DNA from: Algoriphagus limi
Lineage (GTDB): Bacteria > Bacteroidota > Bacteroidia > Cytophagales > Cyclobacteriaceae
Direction: 5' to 3'
DNA length: 64,000 bases
Assembly: GCF_024919275.1 (NCBI RefSeq)
Contig: NZ_JANWGH010000001.1
Location: 1,186,296 to 1,250,295, forward strand
Part shown: one piece after another, positions 35,429 through 45,145 of the stretch
Numbering within the stretch: position 1 is the first letter of the stretch
Layout of the letters: each line of letters starts with the position of its first letter
Made by a program: the position numbers and the translations under genes
The notes under the pieces: model-generated
Database searches by the model: none
Told to the model about the DNA's origin: nothing
Seen by the model: only the letters and a program-made list of their open reading frames with translations

Positions 35429-38311
35429 ATGAAATATTGGATATTCTGTATTTTATTTTGTTTATCCGCTTGGCAAGTCTTTGGACAAAGCCCAGGACTT
35501 CCATTTTCTAAGTTCTATTCCACTAATGATTATCAAGGCGGGATTCAAAACTTTGCATTTACACAAAGCCCTTCAGGACTTATTTATGTTGCTAACAACT
35601 TTGGTCTATTGGAGTATGACGGGTCAGAATGGAGGAGGTATTCCTTACCAAATAGCACTAAAATTCGGGATGTCGCCATAGATGAAAATGGGACTATTTA
35701 TGCCTCCGGTCAGGCTGAGTTTGGATTTTTCAAACCCGATCAAAAAGGATATCTCATTTACCAATCCTTATCTCAAAAACTACCCGAATCAAGCAAAAAT
35801 CTGGAAGAAATCTGGAAGATTTATTTTATCCAGGACTTTGTGATTTTCTGCACTTTTGATGAAATCTTCCTATTTGACAAGAACCAGGAACTAGTCTCTA
35901 TTCTTGATGGAGAACAGGACTTCGAAAGTTTCCATTTCGCAAATAATAACCTGTATATCAATCAAAAAGAGAAAGGTCTACTCTTTCTAGAAAATCAAAA
36001 TCTTTCTCCATTAAATGGGGGTGAATTCTTTTCCGACAAACTATTGGCTGGTTTTATCTCAGTTTCAAACAACTCTCACTTAGCATTTACCCGAAACCAG
36101 GGAGTTTACGAAATCGCTGGATATGAAATTAGACCATGGCAGGTCAAACTCCCACAAGGAGTACAAATCAATGAAGCGAGGCAACTTAAGAACGGAAATA
36201 TAGCCATTGGAACCCAGCGTCATGGTTTGTTCATATTAAACCAAAATGGGGAAATCTTGCTCGAAATGAATAAGGAAAATGGATTGAGAAACAATTCGAT
36301 CTTATCCTTATTTGAAGATATCTCAGGCAATCTTTGGATAGGGCATAACAATGGGATTACCCTACTGGAACTGAGTCTTCCATTCCGTTTGATTGATCAG
36401 TTTTCAGGTCTTCCAGGCACAGGATATGATGCCTTCCTAAAAGATCAAGAAATATATTACGGGACGAATTATGGACTTTTTGTAGAAAAAACGGCGCCAA
36501 ATACGAGCAAAGAAATCAACCCATTAGATGGTGGAACTGGGCAGGTCTATCAAATCACGCAAATTCAAGACAAGCTTTTATCTGCACAAAATGATGGAGC
36601 TTTCTTAATTGAAAACGGAAAGGCAAGTTTCATAGGAGGCCCAACTGGAATTTGGAATTTCCAACCTCTCAAGGATCATCCTGAGCTAATTATCAGTGGA
36701 AGTTATAGTGGCCTTTTACTTTTTGAAATAAAAAACAACACAGTTCGATTCCTTCGAAAACTGAAGGGTTTTGATGAATCATCCCGTCTGATCGAACAAG
36801 ACAGCAATGGAGATATTTGGATGGCCCATGGATACAAAGGCATTTATAGATTGAAATTAAATGAGTCTTTGGATTCTGTCAGCTATCAATATTATGGAAC
36901 CGAATCAGGATTACCCACTACCCTTTTGAATTCGGTTTGGAAACTCAATAATCAATTAGTTTTTTCCACTGAATACGGATTATATCGATATAATCCGGAT
37001 CAGGATAGGTTCGAAAAAGATCCGACTTATGATAGGTATTTTGAGCCAGATTTCTTGGCTACAAGCATCATCGAAGATCCTCTAGGAAATATTTTCTATA
37101 TCGGTGAAAAGGAAGTTGGGGTGTTGGAAAAACAAATTACAGGATCCTACACCAAGAATCATCAGATTTTCAACAAGATTAAGCCTTTCTTGAATGATGA
37201 TCTTCAAAAGATTTCTTTAATCCGAGCAAATGAAGTTTTATTTGCTGCTAATGAGGGATTTATATGGTATAAACTAGATAAAAACTTCAATCCATCCATT
37301 TCCTATCCTACCCTTATCAGATCAGTCTATTTAACGGGTGCTTCGGACTCCCTGATATCTCAAGGAAATTATTTAAGAATATACAGCATAGAAGAATCCC
37401 AAAACGAAGAGGATATCCTAGCTATCCCATATCAAAATGCCAACTTGAGGTTTGAGGCAAGTAATCCTATTCCCAACAATGAAAACACCACCAAATTCCA
37501 ATTTTGGCTAGAAGGACTCGAAGAAGGATATGGTGAATGGACAACGAAAAGGGATAAGGCCTACACCAATTTGAGAGAGGGGAATTATACTTTCCATGCA
37601 CGGAGTAAAAACATTTATGGAGAAATTTCGAAGGAGGATAGTTATTCCTTCAAAGTCCTTCCTCCATGGTATAGAAGCACTTTGGCCTATTTGGTTTATA
37701 CCATTCTAGGCCTTCTCTTACTGTACCTTCTTTTCAAGTATTTAGATAAACGAATGAAAAAAGAAGCAGCACAAATCAAAGCTGCTCAGACCAAAGTCAT
37801 TCAGGAAAAAGAAAAAGATCTCAAGAGTTCCAAACAAGAAATCGAACGACTCAAAACAGAAAAGCTCAGGTCAGAAATTCAGAGCAAAAACAAAGAGCTT
37901 GCTTCTGCTACTATGCACTTGATTAATAAGAATGGCTTTATCGTTCAGACCAAGTCTCATTTGAACAATATCATCAAAAAGAGTAAAAATCAGGAGGTGA
38001 AAAATGAGATTAACAAGATCATTCAAAGCATAGAAAAAAACATCGCTGGGGATAAAGATTGGGAACAGTTTGAAATGCACTTCGACGAAGTTCATGGGGA
38101 TTTCATGAGCAGATTCAAGACAGCCTATCCTGATTTGAGTCCTCAGGAAATCAAATTAAGCGCTTATTTGAGGATGAATCTTTCTTCCAAGGAAATTGCC
38201 AATTTGATGAATATTACAATCCGGGGTGTGGAGATTGCCCGGTATAGATTACGTAAAAAAATTCAGTTGGAACGATCAGAAAATCTGCAGGAATTCATAT
38301 TAAAATTCTGA
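35429..38311 (+). CDS. Membrane-spanning propeller/Y_Y_Y sensor with LuxR-type HTH (one-component regulator)
   Basis: This 960-residue protein combines sensing and DNA binding. A signal peptide ends near FGQ (about 20). A periplasmic beta-propeller built from Reg_prop-like blades follows (about 25-650; GNLWIGHNNGI is one blade motif), then a Y_Y_Y domain (about 680-742), one membrane helix (about 750-770), a long charged coiled coil (about 772-835) and a C-terminal LuxR-type HTH (about 903-957, LSPQEIKLSAYL...SSKEIANLM). Unlike hybrid two-component systems of Bacteroidota, it has no histidine kinase or receiver, so signal must pass mechanically through the membrane. Related proteins respond to carbohydrate; the divergent sugar porter suggests the same here (inference). 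Confidence 0.88.
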   Translation: MKYWIFCILFCLSAWQVFGQSPGLPFSKFYSTNDYQGGIQNFAFTQSPSGLIYVANNFGLLEYDGSEWRRYSLPNSTKIRDVAIDENGTIYASGQAEFGFFKPDQKGYLIYQSLSQKLPESSKNLEEIWKIYFIQDFVIFCTFDEIFLFDKNQELVSILDGEQDFESFHFANNNLYINQKEKGLLFLENQNLSPLNGGEFFSDKLLAGFISVSNNSHLAFTRNQGVYEIAGYEIRPWQVKLPQGVQINEARQLKNGNIAIGTQRHGLFILNQNGEILLEMNKENGLRNNSILSLFEDISGNLWIGHNNGITLLELSLPFRLIDQFSGLPGTGYDAFLKDQEIYYGTNYGLFVEKTAPNTSKEINPLDGGTGQVYQITQIQDKLLSAQNDGAFLIENGKASFIGGPTGIWNFQPLKDHPELIISGSYSGLLLFEIKNNTVRFLRKLKGFDESSRLIEQDSNGDIWMAHGYKGIYRLKLNESLDSVSYQYYGTESGLPTTLLNSVWKLNNQLVFSTEYGLYRYNPDQDRFEKDPTYDRYFEPDFLATSIIEDPLGNIFYIGEKEVGVLEKQITGSYTKNHQIFNKIKPFLNDDLQKISLIRANEVLFAANEGFIWYKLDKNFNPSISYPTLIRSVYLTGASDSLISQGNYLRIYSIEESQNEEDILAIPYQNANLRFEASNPIPNNENTTKFQFWLEGLEEGYGEWTTKRDKAYTNLREGNYTFHARSKNIYGEISKEDSYSFKVLPPWYRSTLAYLVYTILGLLLLYLLFKYLDKRMKKEAAQIKAAQTKVIQEKEKDLKSSKQEIERLKTEKLRSEIQSKNKELASATMHLINKNGFIVQTKSHLNNIIKKSKNQEVKNEINKIIQSIEKNIAGDKDWEQFEMHFDEVHGDFMSRFKTAYPDLSPQEIKLSAYLRMNLSSKEIANLMNITIRGVEIARYRLRKKIQLERSENLQEFILKF

Positions 38312-39100
38312 TGAAATAGAAGTAGAATCGGGGGTGGATTTACCCCCGATTTTTGTAATCAAATAAATCATCAATCCGATTTGTCCTATTTCACCCAAAG
38401 TCAAGGGGATCAAACTCAAAAATGCCGCGAAACCGGTAAACATAAGTACCCCAGCTAGGATAGTCAAAACTCCTACGATTATTGGAATAGTGGAAAATTG
38501 ATTTTTAAAGGCTGTAAATGCCATTCCTAAGAGGACATAAAAGAACCCAAAAGAACTTATTTTGACCATGTAATAATCTCCTAGGTTCATTAGGTCAGTC
38601 TGCAAGGCAAAAATATCAGCTAAGAACCAAATTAGATTAGCACCCACCATTGCCCAAGCTCCTATTTTTAGAAATGAATTAGAGAAAAATTGAGCAAGTT
38701 TCACCCAAGCCAGCATAAATAAAATATGGCCAACGTAAGTGAAAACTTTAATCAATGAAAAAGCATTTCGGCTAATCTCTTCTTTGCCTCCAATAAATTC
38801 TAACTCATACCCTATCTCAAAAATGGATAGAAAGAAATAGATAACTCCAGCTGCAATTCCTAAATAGATGAAAGATGGATTTTTAAACTTCTTCTTATCC
38901 CCCATTTCTTCTTCCATCCCTTGAAAACCCAAGGCTTCAAATAAGGCCTTTACAGTTTAAGACCTTGGAGTAACCTCTCCTGCTTCTATTCTCTGAATAG
39001 TTCGAACATTCAGATTGCACTTTTCGACCAACTCTTCCTGAGTCATTCCTTTGGCTTTTCTCAACTCCGAGATTTTTTTGCCTAATTCTGGTTGTTTCAT
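38300..39100 (-). pseudogene. XRE-type HTH/six-helix membrane regulator interrupted by an in-frame stop
   Basis: The first part (start ATG 39100) encodes a complete XRE HTH with GMTQEELVEKCNLNVRTIQR and ends EAGEVTPRS followed by TAA at 38957-38959. The same frame then continues without further stop as TVKALFEALGFQG and into about 200 residues with six predicted membrane helices, ending at 38300. In related HTH-membrane proteins the TPRS segment is followed by an aromatic residue and then T(V/I)K, so a Tyr codon TAT or TAC becoming TAA explains the break with one base change. The membrane half might restart at an internal TTG or at ATG 38917, but no ribosome site is visible. The end overlaps the upstream convergent regulator gene by 12 bases. 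Confidence 0.75.
38326..38355 (+). terminator. Terminator of the propeller regulator, inside the convergent coding region
   Basis: A ten-base-pair stem (38326-38335 with 38342-38351) with a six-base loop is followed by TTTGT. It begins 15 bases after the regulator stop codon and lies inside the 3' coding end of the opposite-strand membrane gene, whose codons here spell a Gly/Lys-rich segment. Confidence 0.75.
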
Positions 39101-39246
39101 GTTGAAATAGATTTTTGATTTAACCATGGCAATTTCTCTGATATGGATTTGCAAAAGGGCGAAATTGGGACGGAATTATCCCGACATTTACCCGACATTC
39201 GATGATTTGAGCTAAAATAAGGCCTTTTGGAAATTTCATCTAGCCT

Positions 39247-40113
39247 CTAAATTAAATCTAAAACCTTTCCCAAAGCGGGGTTTCGATTAGTGGGTTTCCA
39301 AATAACAGACAACTCCGTGAATTGCCGAATCCCCGGAATTTCCATAAAACGGACATTAAGATTATATCCCTCTTTAAGTGAAGTGGGAATAATGGCTACC
39401 CCCAGTCCATTCTCCACCAACCTAAAAATGGTCAAAGCATGAACAGATTTATGTTTTACTCGAGGGCTAAAGCCTGCTTCTCTGAAAATCCCCATGATTT
39501 GTTCATAGTAGTGATTTGAATAATCCGAAGAGAACAGGATAAATGATTCCTTCTCAAACTGACCCAAGGATTCAAATCTTTCTTCATGAATTGGATGATC
39601 AGAAGGAACCACCAAGGAAAAACTATCCCTAAAAATCGACTTCATCTGCAAATCCTGCGGCACAGAAGCTAAGCGTACAAAGCCCAAATCCAATTTATCC
39701 TTTTGAATCATTTCGACTTGGGTTTGATTACTCAATTCCTCCAATGATGTGGAAATTAATGGATGCTCAGCATTCAAACGGCTTAGAATATCAGGAATAA
39801 CTCGATTAGAAGCAGAGCCTAAAAATCCAACCCTTAATTCTCCGATTTTCCCTTCGGAAATCTCTTTTAGCTGATGTTTTTCATTTTCAAGATGATTGAG
39901 AACAAACTCTACTTCTTCTTTCAAGTAGCCCCCAGCAGCAGTACATGCCACGTGCTTTTTATCCCGCTCGAAAAGCTGTACGCCTAATTCGTCTTCCAAC
40001 TGCTTGATTTGACGGCTAAGTCCGGGTTGGGAAATAAATAAACGCTCAGCTGCTTTTCGATAATTTAATTCCTCTGCCACAGCTTGAAAATATTGTAGGT
40101 GTCGAAGCTCCAT
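39247..40113 (-). CDS. LysR-family transcriptional regulator, probable hut regulator
   Basis: The 288 residues have the LysR layout: an N-terminal winged HTH (about 1-60, ELNYRKAAERLFISQPGLSRQIKQLE) and a periplasmic-binding-protein-like effector domain (about 90-288). It is divergent from hutH, with 143 bases between start codons that include the palindrome TTGATA-N7-TATCAA at 40137-40155. The usual LysR arrangement would make it a regulator of the adjacent hut operon and of itself. Most studied hut operons use the GntR-type HutC repressor, so a LysR controller is of some interest. The effector (urocanate or histidine) is inferred. Confidence 0.88.
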   Translation of the reverse strand: MELRHLQYFQAVAEELNYRKAAERLFISQPGLSRQIKQLEDELGVQLFERDKKHVACTAAGGYLKEEVEFVLNHLENEKHQLKEISEGKIGELRVGFLGSASNRVIPDILSRLNAEHPLISTSLEELSNQTQVEMIQKDKLDLGFVRLASVPQDLQMKSIFRDSFSLVVPSDHPIHEERFESLGQFEKESFILFSSDYSNHYYEQIMGIFREAGFSPRVKHKSVHALTIFRLVENGLGVAIIPTSLKEGYNLNVRFMEIPGIRQFTELSVIWKPTNRNPALGKVLDLI

Positions 40114-40136
40114 TGATAACTACAGATTATTGATTA

Positions 40137-40155
40137 TTGATAAAAATAGTATCAA
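40137..40155. promoter_or_regulatory. Candidate LysR operator between the LysR gene and hutH
   Basis: TTGATA AAAATAG TATCAA is a perfect six-base inverted repeat with a seven-base spacer and fits the T-N11-A form of LysR sites. Further ATTGAT and ATCAAT half-sites lie on both sides (40112-40170). The centre lies about 33 bases before the candidate -7 element of hutH. Confidence 0.55.
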
Positions 40156-40175
40156 AAAGCATCAATAGAAAACTT

Positions 40176-40183
40176 TATCTTTG
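40176..40183 (+). promoter_or_regulatory. Candidate -7 element for the hut operon
   Basis: TATCTTTG matches TAnnTTTG exactly, 73 bases before the hutH ATG. A -33 TTG is missing at the normal distance, which would fit an activator-dependent promoter next to the LysR palindrome. Confidence 0.5.
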
Positions 40184-40256
40184 ATGAGTCTTGAATACCT
40201 AACAAAAACCCTGATAATCAATCAACAAGCCCCAAATTCCCCTTCCTGATACAGCA

Positions 40257-41822
40257 ATGAAAATATTTTATTACGGACAAGACCATTTAACTGCATCCAT
40301 CGCGCTAAAACTCGCCAGAAAGGAAATACAGGGAGATTTTAGTCCAGAAACAGTAGAAAAAGTAAAAAATTCTGCTGAGGCAGTAGCAAAAATCGCTCAA
40401 GGAGAAAAAGCGGTATATGGAATCAATACAGGCTTTGGCCCTCTCTGTACCAGTATTATCTCACCTGAGCAAACCACCACCTTGCAGGAAAACTTATTAA
40501 AAAGTCATGCAGTCGGTGTTGGTGAACCTATTGATGCGGAAATCAGCAAATTGATGATGGTTCTAAAAATCCATGCACTAGCTCAGGGTTTTTCAGGGAT
40601 TCAATTTGAAACTATTGAACGGATTCTTTGGATGCTTGAGCAAGACATCACGCCTATTGTTCCAAGCCAAGGATCGGTAGGAGCCTCAGGAGATTTGGCT
40701 CCACTCTCTCATTTATTCCTACCACTAATCGGACATGGGAAGGTATTTTTTGAAGGAGAGATTCAAAGCACGGAGAAAGTTCTCACACAGTTCAACAAAA
40801 ATGCTTTGAAACTTGGCCCCAAAGAAGGATTGGCCTTAATTAATGGAACCCAATTCATGGCAGCCCATGGAGTTAGAATAGTAGAAAGGTTTCACAACCT
40901 TTTAAGTAATGCTTCGCTTACAGGTGCATTGATGATTGAAGGATTGATGGGATCTGCCAAACCTTTCTCCTCGGATCTACATCAACTAAGACCATTCGCA
41001 GGAAACCAGCACGTGGCACAAACCATAGCTAATTTATTGAAGGATTCAGAAATTGTTGTTTCCCATACGAATTGTACCCGAGTTCAAGACCCTTATTCTT
41101 TGCGATGCATTCCGCAGGTGCATGGAGCTAGCTGGAATGCTTGGCGACACCTAAAAGAAACCCTCGAAATTGAAATCAATTCGGTCACTGATAATCCTGT
41201 TGTTTTCAATGAAGATCATACGATTTCAGGTGGCAATTTTCACGGACAACCTATTGCATTAACGTTTGATTATGCCTGCTTAGCCATTTCAGAAATTGGC
41301 AATATTTCAGACCGGAGAATTTATCTTTCCATAGAAGGAGATACTCCTGGTGTACCGAAATTATTGCTCAAAGAAACCGGTCTCAATTCGGGATTGATGA
41401 TACCTCAATACACTACCGCAGCCTTGGCATCGGAAAATAAAAACCTTTGTTTCCCAGCTTCTGCCGATTCCATCCCAACCTCACTTGGTCAAGAAGACCA
41501 TGTAAGCATGGGAAGTATCGGGTCGAGAAAGGCACTAAGGGTTCTGGAAAATGTGGAGAAAATTCTGGGTATCGAATTGTTTTATGCAGTACAGGCCATG
41601 GATTTCCATCAACCTCTGAAATCAGGCCCAATTCTTCAAAAAATTTATGAATTTGTAAGAACTCGAATCAATCCTGTCACAGAGGATAGAATCATGTCTG
41701 AGGATATGGAAGAAGCAATTCAACTGATTCAAAATGGTGATTTGGTTAACCTTGCTAATTCCCTAGCTGAAGAAAAAAACCTTTCCTACCATACTCCTTG
41801 GACAGAATTGTTCGATTTTTAA
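40257..41822 (+). CDS. hutH: Histidine ammonia-lyase
   Basis: HutH deaminates L-histidine to urocanate, the first step of histidine breakdown to glutamate. The 521-residue protein has the GSVGASGDLAPLSH motif whose Ala143-Ser144-Gly145 cyclises to the MIO prosthetic group, plus YGINTGFG and the NGTQFM and QDPYSLRC blocks. Length and residue numbering match known enzymes closely. It is the first gene of hutH-hutI-hutU-hutG, divergent from the LysR gene. Confidence 0.97.
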   Translation: MKIFYYGQDHLTASIALKLARKEIQGDFSPETVEKVKNSAEAVAKIAQGEKAVYGINTGFGPLCTSIISPEQTTTLQENLLKSHAVGVGEPIDAEISKLMMVLKIHALAQGFSGIQFETIERILWMLEQDITPIVPSQGSVGASGDLAPLSHLFLPLIGHGKVFFEGEIQSTEKVLTQFNKNALKLGPKEGLALINGTQFMAAHGVRIVERFHNLLSNASLTGALMIEGLMGSAKPFSSDLHQLRPFAGNQHVAQTIANLLKDSEIVVSHTNCTRVQDPYSLRCIPQVHGASWNAWRHLKETLEIEINSVTDNPVVFNEDHTISGGNFHGQPIALTFDYACLAISEIGNISDRRIYLSIEGDTPGVPKLLLKETGLNSGLMIPQYTTAALASENKNLCFPASADSIPTSLGQEDHVSMGSIGSRKALRVLENVEKILGIELFYAVQAMDFHQPLKSGPILQKIYEFVRTRINPVTEDRIMSEDMEEAIQLIQNGDLVNLANSLAEEKNLSYHTPWTELFDF

Positions 41823-41835
41823 GTTAAGCTGAGAC

Positions 41836-43092
41836 ATGAAAAACCAAAAACTAATCGGTCCCATTTCCCAATTAATCACCATGAATAACATGCCTTTAAA
41901 GGGGGCTATTTCTGATGAGGAATTGGAAATAATTCCTCAAGCAGGAATATGGATTAAGGATGATCAAATTGTAGAAGTTGGGAGTTTTGAGACCCTTCGG
42001 AAGAAAGTCGATTGGAATAAAACAACTCGAAAAAATATTGACGGGGATTACGTAGCAATTCCTGGATTTATCGATTGCCATACCCACATCTGTTTTGGTG
42101 GAAGTCGTGCGAAGGATTTTGCCATGCGAAATTCCGGAAAAAGTTATCTGGAAATCGCTGAAGCAGGAGGTGGAATTTGGGATACGGTGAAAGAAACCAG
42201 AGCCTTATCTGCCAATGACTTGGCAAAAGCAACACAGACTCGAGCAGAAAGACATCTCTCAGAAGGAGTCACAACTATCGAAGTCAAAAGTGGCTATGGG
42301 CTTTCACTTTCTGAGGAAATTAAAATGCTAAGTGCCATTCAAAAAACCAAGAATCGGGTAGCTGCCGAGTTGATTCCAACCTGTTTGGCAGCCCATACTC
42401 TTCCGAAAGACTGGGAAGGCAGCAAAGAGGAATACATCAAAGAAATTACAGAAAAACTTCTTCCAGTTCTTCAAAAACAAAAACTCTGTCAAAGAGTGGA
42501 TGCATTTGTTGAGAAATCTGCTTTTTCCCCAGAGGAAGTTCTTCCATATGTCCAGAAAGCAAAAGAATTGGGATTCGACATCACGATTCATGCCGATCAA
42601 TTTTCTGTTGGCGGATCAGCTCTTGCAGTAGATTTAGGCGCTATTTCTGCGGATCATTTGGAAGCTTCGGGAGAAAAAGAAATTGAATTATTGGCCAAAT
42701 CCAATACGATTGCCGTTGCTTTGCCCGGTGCAATTTTGGGGTTGGGATGCGATTTTACACCTGCTAGAAAAATCCTCGATTATGGTGGTAGCCTAGCCAT
42801 CGCCTCTGATTGGAATCCGGGTTCGGCCCCAATGGGTGATTTATTAGCTCAAGCTAGCATCTTGGCAACTTTTGAAAAGCTCAGCACTGCTGAGGTTTTC
42901 GCGGGTATCACCTTCCGATCAGCAGCTGCTTTGGGGTTGAAGGATCGAGGGAGATTAGCATCTGGTCAACTCGCTGATTTTATTCTTTTCCCGACCTCTG
43001 ATTATCGAGAGATTCTTTACCAACAAGGAAAGTTGAAACCAGAAATGGTCTGGAAGTCAGGTAAAAAAGTATCTGGGAAGTCGAAAGATTAA
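41836..43092 (+). CDS. hutI: Imidazolonepropionase
   Basis: HutI hydrolyses 4-imidazolone-5-propanoate to N-formimidoyl-L-glutamate, the third step of the pathway. The 418 residues form an amidohydrolase TIM barrel with metal motif HTHICFGGSR (HxH), a VKSGYG loop, AHTLP, HADQF with a later metal His, and SDWNPG near the C-terminus. It starts 13 bases after the hutH stop. Gene order places it before hutU although it acts after it. Confidence 0.97.
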   Translation: MKNQKLIGPISQLITMNNMPLKGAISDEELEIIPQAGIWIKDDQIVEVGSFETLRKKVDWNKTTRKNIDGDYVAIPGFIDCHTHICFGGSRAKDFAMRNSGKSYLEIAEAGGGIWDTVKETRALSANDLAKATQTRAERHLSEGVTTIEVKSGYGLSLSEEIKMLSAIQKTKNRVAAELIPTCLAAHTLPKDWEGSKEEYIKEITEKLLPVLQKQKLCQRVDAFVEKSAFSPEEVLPYVQKAKELGFDITIHADQFSVGGSALAVDLGAISADHLEASGEKEIELLAKSNTIAVALPGAILGLGCDFTPARKILDYGGSLAIASDWNPGSAPMGDLLAQASILATFEKLSTAEVFAGITFRSAAALGLKDRGRLASGQLADFILFPTSDYREILYQQGKLKPEMVWKSGKKVSGKSKD

Positions 43093-43137
43093 GTCAATAA
43101 CATCCTTTCAATCTTCAAGTATTTATCACAAGAGAAA

Positions 43138-45144
43138 ATGAATTTTCAAGACCAAATCATACAAGGAATACCGACAAATCTTCCTCCGAAAAAGTATCGG
43201 AATCCCAACATTTCCCATGCTCCAAAGCGAAAAGACATCTTATCATCCGAGGAGAAAAAACTAGCCATAACCAATGCATTACGATATTTTCCAGTAAGTT
43301 GGCATGCAGAGTTAGCCAAGGAATTTGCTGAGGAACTGCATGCGTATGGTCGGATCTACATGTATCGATTTATGCCGGATTATTCGATGTATGCGCGTCC
43401 TATTCATGAGTATCCGGCTAAATCCAGACAGGCTGCTGCCATTATGCTCATGATCCAAAATAATTTGGATCCGGCTGTAGCTCAGCATCCTGAAGAATTA
43501 ATCACCTATGGTGGAAACGGAGCTGTATTTCAAAATTGGGCTCAGTATCTGCTTACCATGAAGTATTTGTCAGAAATGACTGAGGAGCAAACACTCCATA
43601 TGTATTCAGGGCATCCTATGGGACTTTTTCCATCTTCTCCAAATGCCCCAAGAGTGATTGTCACCAATGGTATGATGATCCCCAACTATTCAAAACCTGA
43701 TGATTGGGAGCGATTTAATGCACTTGGAGTCACTCAATATGGTCAAATGACCGCTGGCTCCTATATGTATATAGGCCCCCAAGGCATTGTTCATGGAACT
43801 ACGATTACGGTGATGAATGCCTTTCGAAAAAAACTAGGTACAGGAGAAAGCCCAAAGGGTAAAATTTTCCTGACTGCTGGATTGGGTGGTATGAGTGGAG
43901 CTCAGCCAAAGGCCGGTAATATTGCTGGTTGCATTACCGTCTGTGCAGAAGTCAACCCCTCTGCTGCTTTGAAAAGACATCAACAAGGTTGGGTGGATGA
44001 ATTGATCAAAGATTTAAACGAACTCGTCAACCGAGTTAAGAAAGCAAAATCAAAAGAGGAGGTTGTTTCAATCGCATTTCTTGGAAACATCGTGGATGTT
44101 TGGGAACGCTTTGATGAGGAGGAGATTTTTGTGGAATTAGGTTCTGATCAGACTTCTCTTCACAACCCATGGGCTGGAGGATATTATCCGGTAGGCCTAT
44201 CTTTTGATGAATCAAATCAAATAATGGCTGAAAACCCAGAACAGTTTAAAGAAGCAGTTCAGGAATCCCTTCGCCGTCATGCTGCCGCTATCAATCGCCA
44301 CACAGCAAAGGGAACTTATTTCTTTGATTATGGAAATGCCTTTTTATTAGAAGCTTCACGAGCTGGGGCAGATGTAATGGCAGAAAATGGAATCGATTTC
44401 CGCTACCCAAGTTATGTTCAAGATATCTTGGGTCCCATGTGTTTTGATTTTGGTTTCGGCCCTTTCCGATGGGTTTGTACTTCAGGAAAAGCGGAAGATC
44501 TAAGAAAAACAGATCAAATCGCTGCAGATGTCCTTCGGAAAATCAAATCACATTCCCCTTCCTCAATTCAACAACAGATGCAAGACAATATTACCTGGAT
44601 TGAAGAAGCGGAGAAAAATCAATTAGTAGTAGGGTCTCAAGCAAGAATTCTCTACGCCGATTCAGAGGGACGAATCAAAATTGCGGAAGCTTTTAACAAA
44701 GCAATTGCCTCAGGGGAAATCTCGGCCCCTATTGTTCTGGGACGAGATCATCACGATGTGAGTGGTACAGATTCCCCTTATCGAGAAACTAGCAATATTT
44801 ATGATGGAAGCAAATTTACAGCTGATATGGCCATCCAAAATGTCATTGGAGATAGTTTCCGAGGCGCAACTTGGGTTTCTATTCACAATGGTGGTGGAGT
44901 TGGCTGGGGTGAAGTGATCAATGGAGGTTTTGGAATGGTACTAGACGGAACATCAGAAGCCCAAAAGCGTTTGGAATCAATGCTTTTCTATGATGTAAAC
45001 AATGGAATCGCACGAAGAGCATGGGCAAGAAATTCAGGATCTCTGGAGGCAATCCAGCGGGAAATGGAGCGAAGCCCTAGGTTAAAAGTTACACTTCCAA
45101 ATTTGGTAGAGCAGCAGATTATCGACCAAATCCCTAATTTTTAA
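43138..45144 (+). CDS. hutU: Urocanate hydratase
   Basis: HutU adds water to urocanate using NAD+ as an electrophile, giving imidazolonepropionate. The 668-residue protein contains the GLGGMSGAQPKA NAD-binding region, the VCTSGKAEDL segment and the C-terminal HNGGGVGWGE block. It is about 110 residues longer than the classical enzyme of roughly 550 residues, which agrees with a longer Bacteroidota/long-form group; the extra length is spread across the N-terminal and middle regions. A 45-base gap separates it from hutI and one base separates it from the hutG ATG. Confidence 0.96.
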   Translation: MNFQDQIIQGIPTNLPPKKYRNPNISHAPKRKDILSSEEKKLAITNALRYFPVSWHAELAKEFAEELHAYGRIYMYRFMPDYSMYARPIHEYPAKSRQAAAIMLMIQNNLDPAVAQHPEELITYGGNGAVFQNWAQYLLTMKYLSEMTEEQTLHMYSGHPMGLFPSSPNAPRVIVTNGMMIPNYSKPDDWERFNALGVTQYGQMTAGSYMYIGPQGIVHGTTITVMNAFRKKLGTGESPKGKIFLTAGLGGMSGAQPKAGNIAGCITVCAEVNPSAALKRHQQGWVDELIKDLNELVNRVKKAKSKEEVVSIAFLGNIVDVWERFDEEEIFVELGSDQTSLHNPWAGGYYPVGLSFDESNQIMAENPEQFKEAVQESLRRHAAAINRHTAKGTYFFDYGNAFLLEASRAGADVMAENGIDFRYPSYVQDILGPMCFDFGFGPFRWVCTSGKAEDLRKTDQIAADVLRKIKSHSPSSIQQQMQDNITWIEEAEKNQLVVGSQARILYADSEGRIKIAEAFNKAIASGEISAPIVLGRDHHDVSGTDSPYRETSNIYDGSKFTADMAIQNVIGDSFRGATWVSIHNGGGVGWGEVINGGFGMVLDGTSEAQKRLESMLFYDVNNGIARRAWARNSGSLEAIQREMERSPRLKVTLPNLVEQQIIDQIPNF

Positions 45145-45145
45145 T

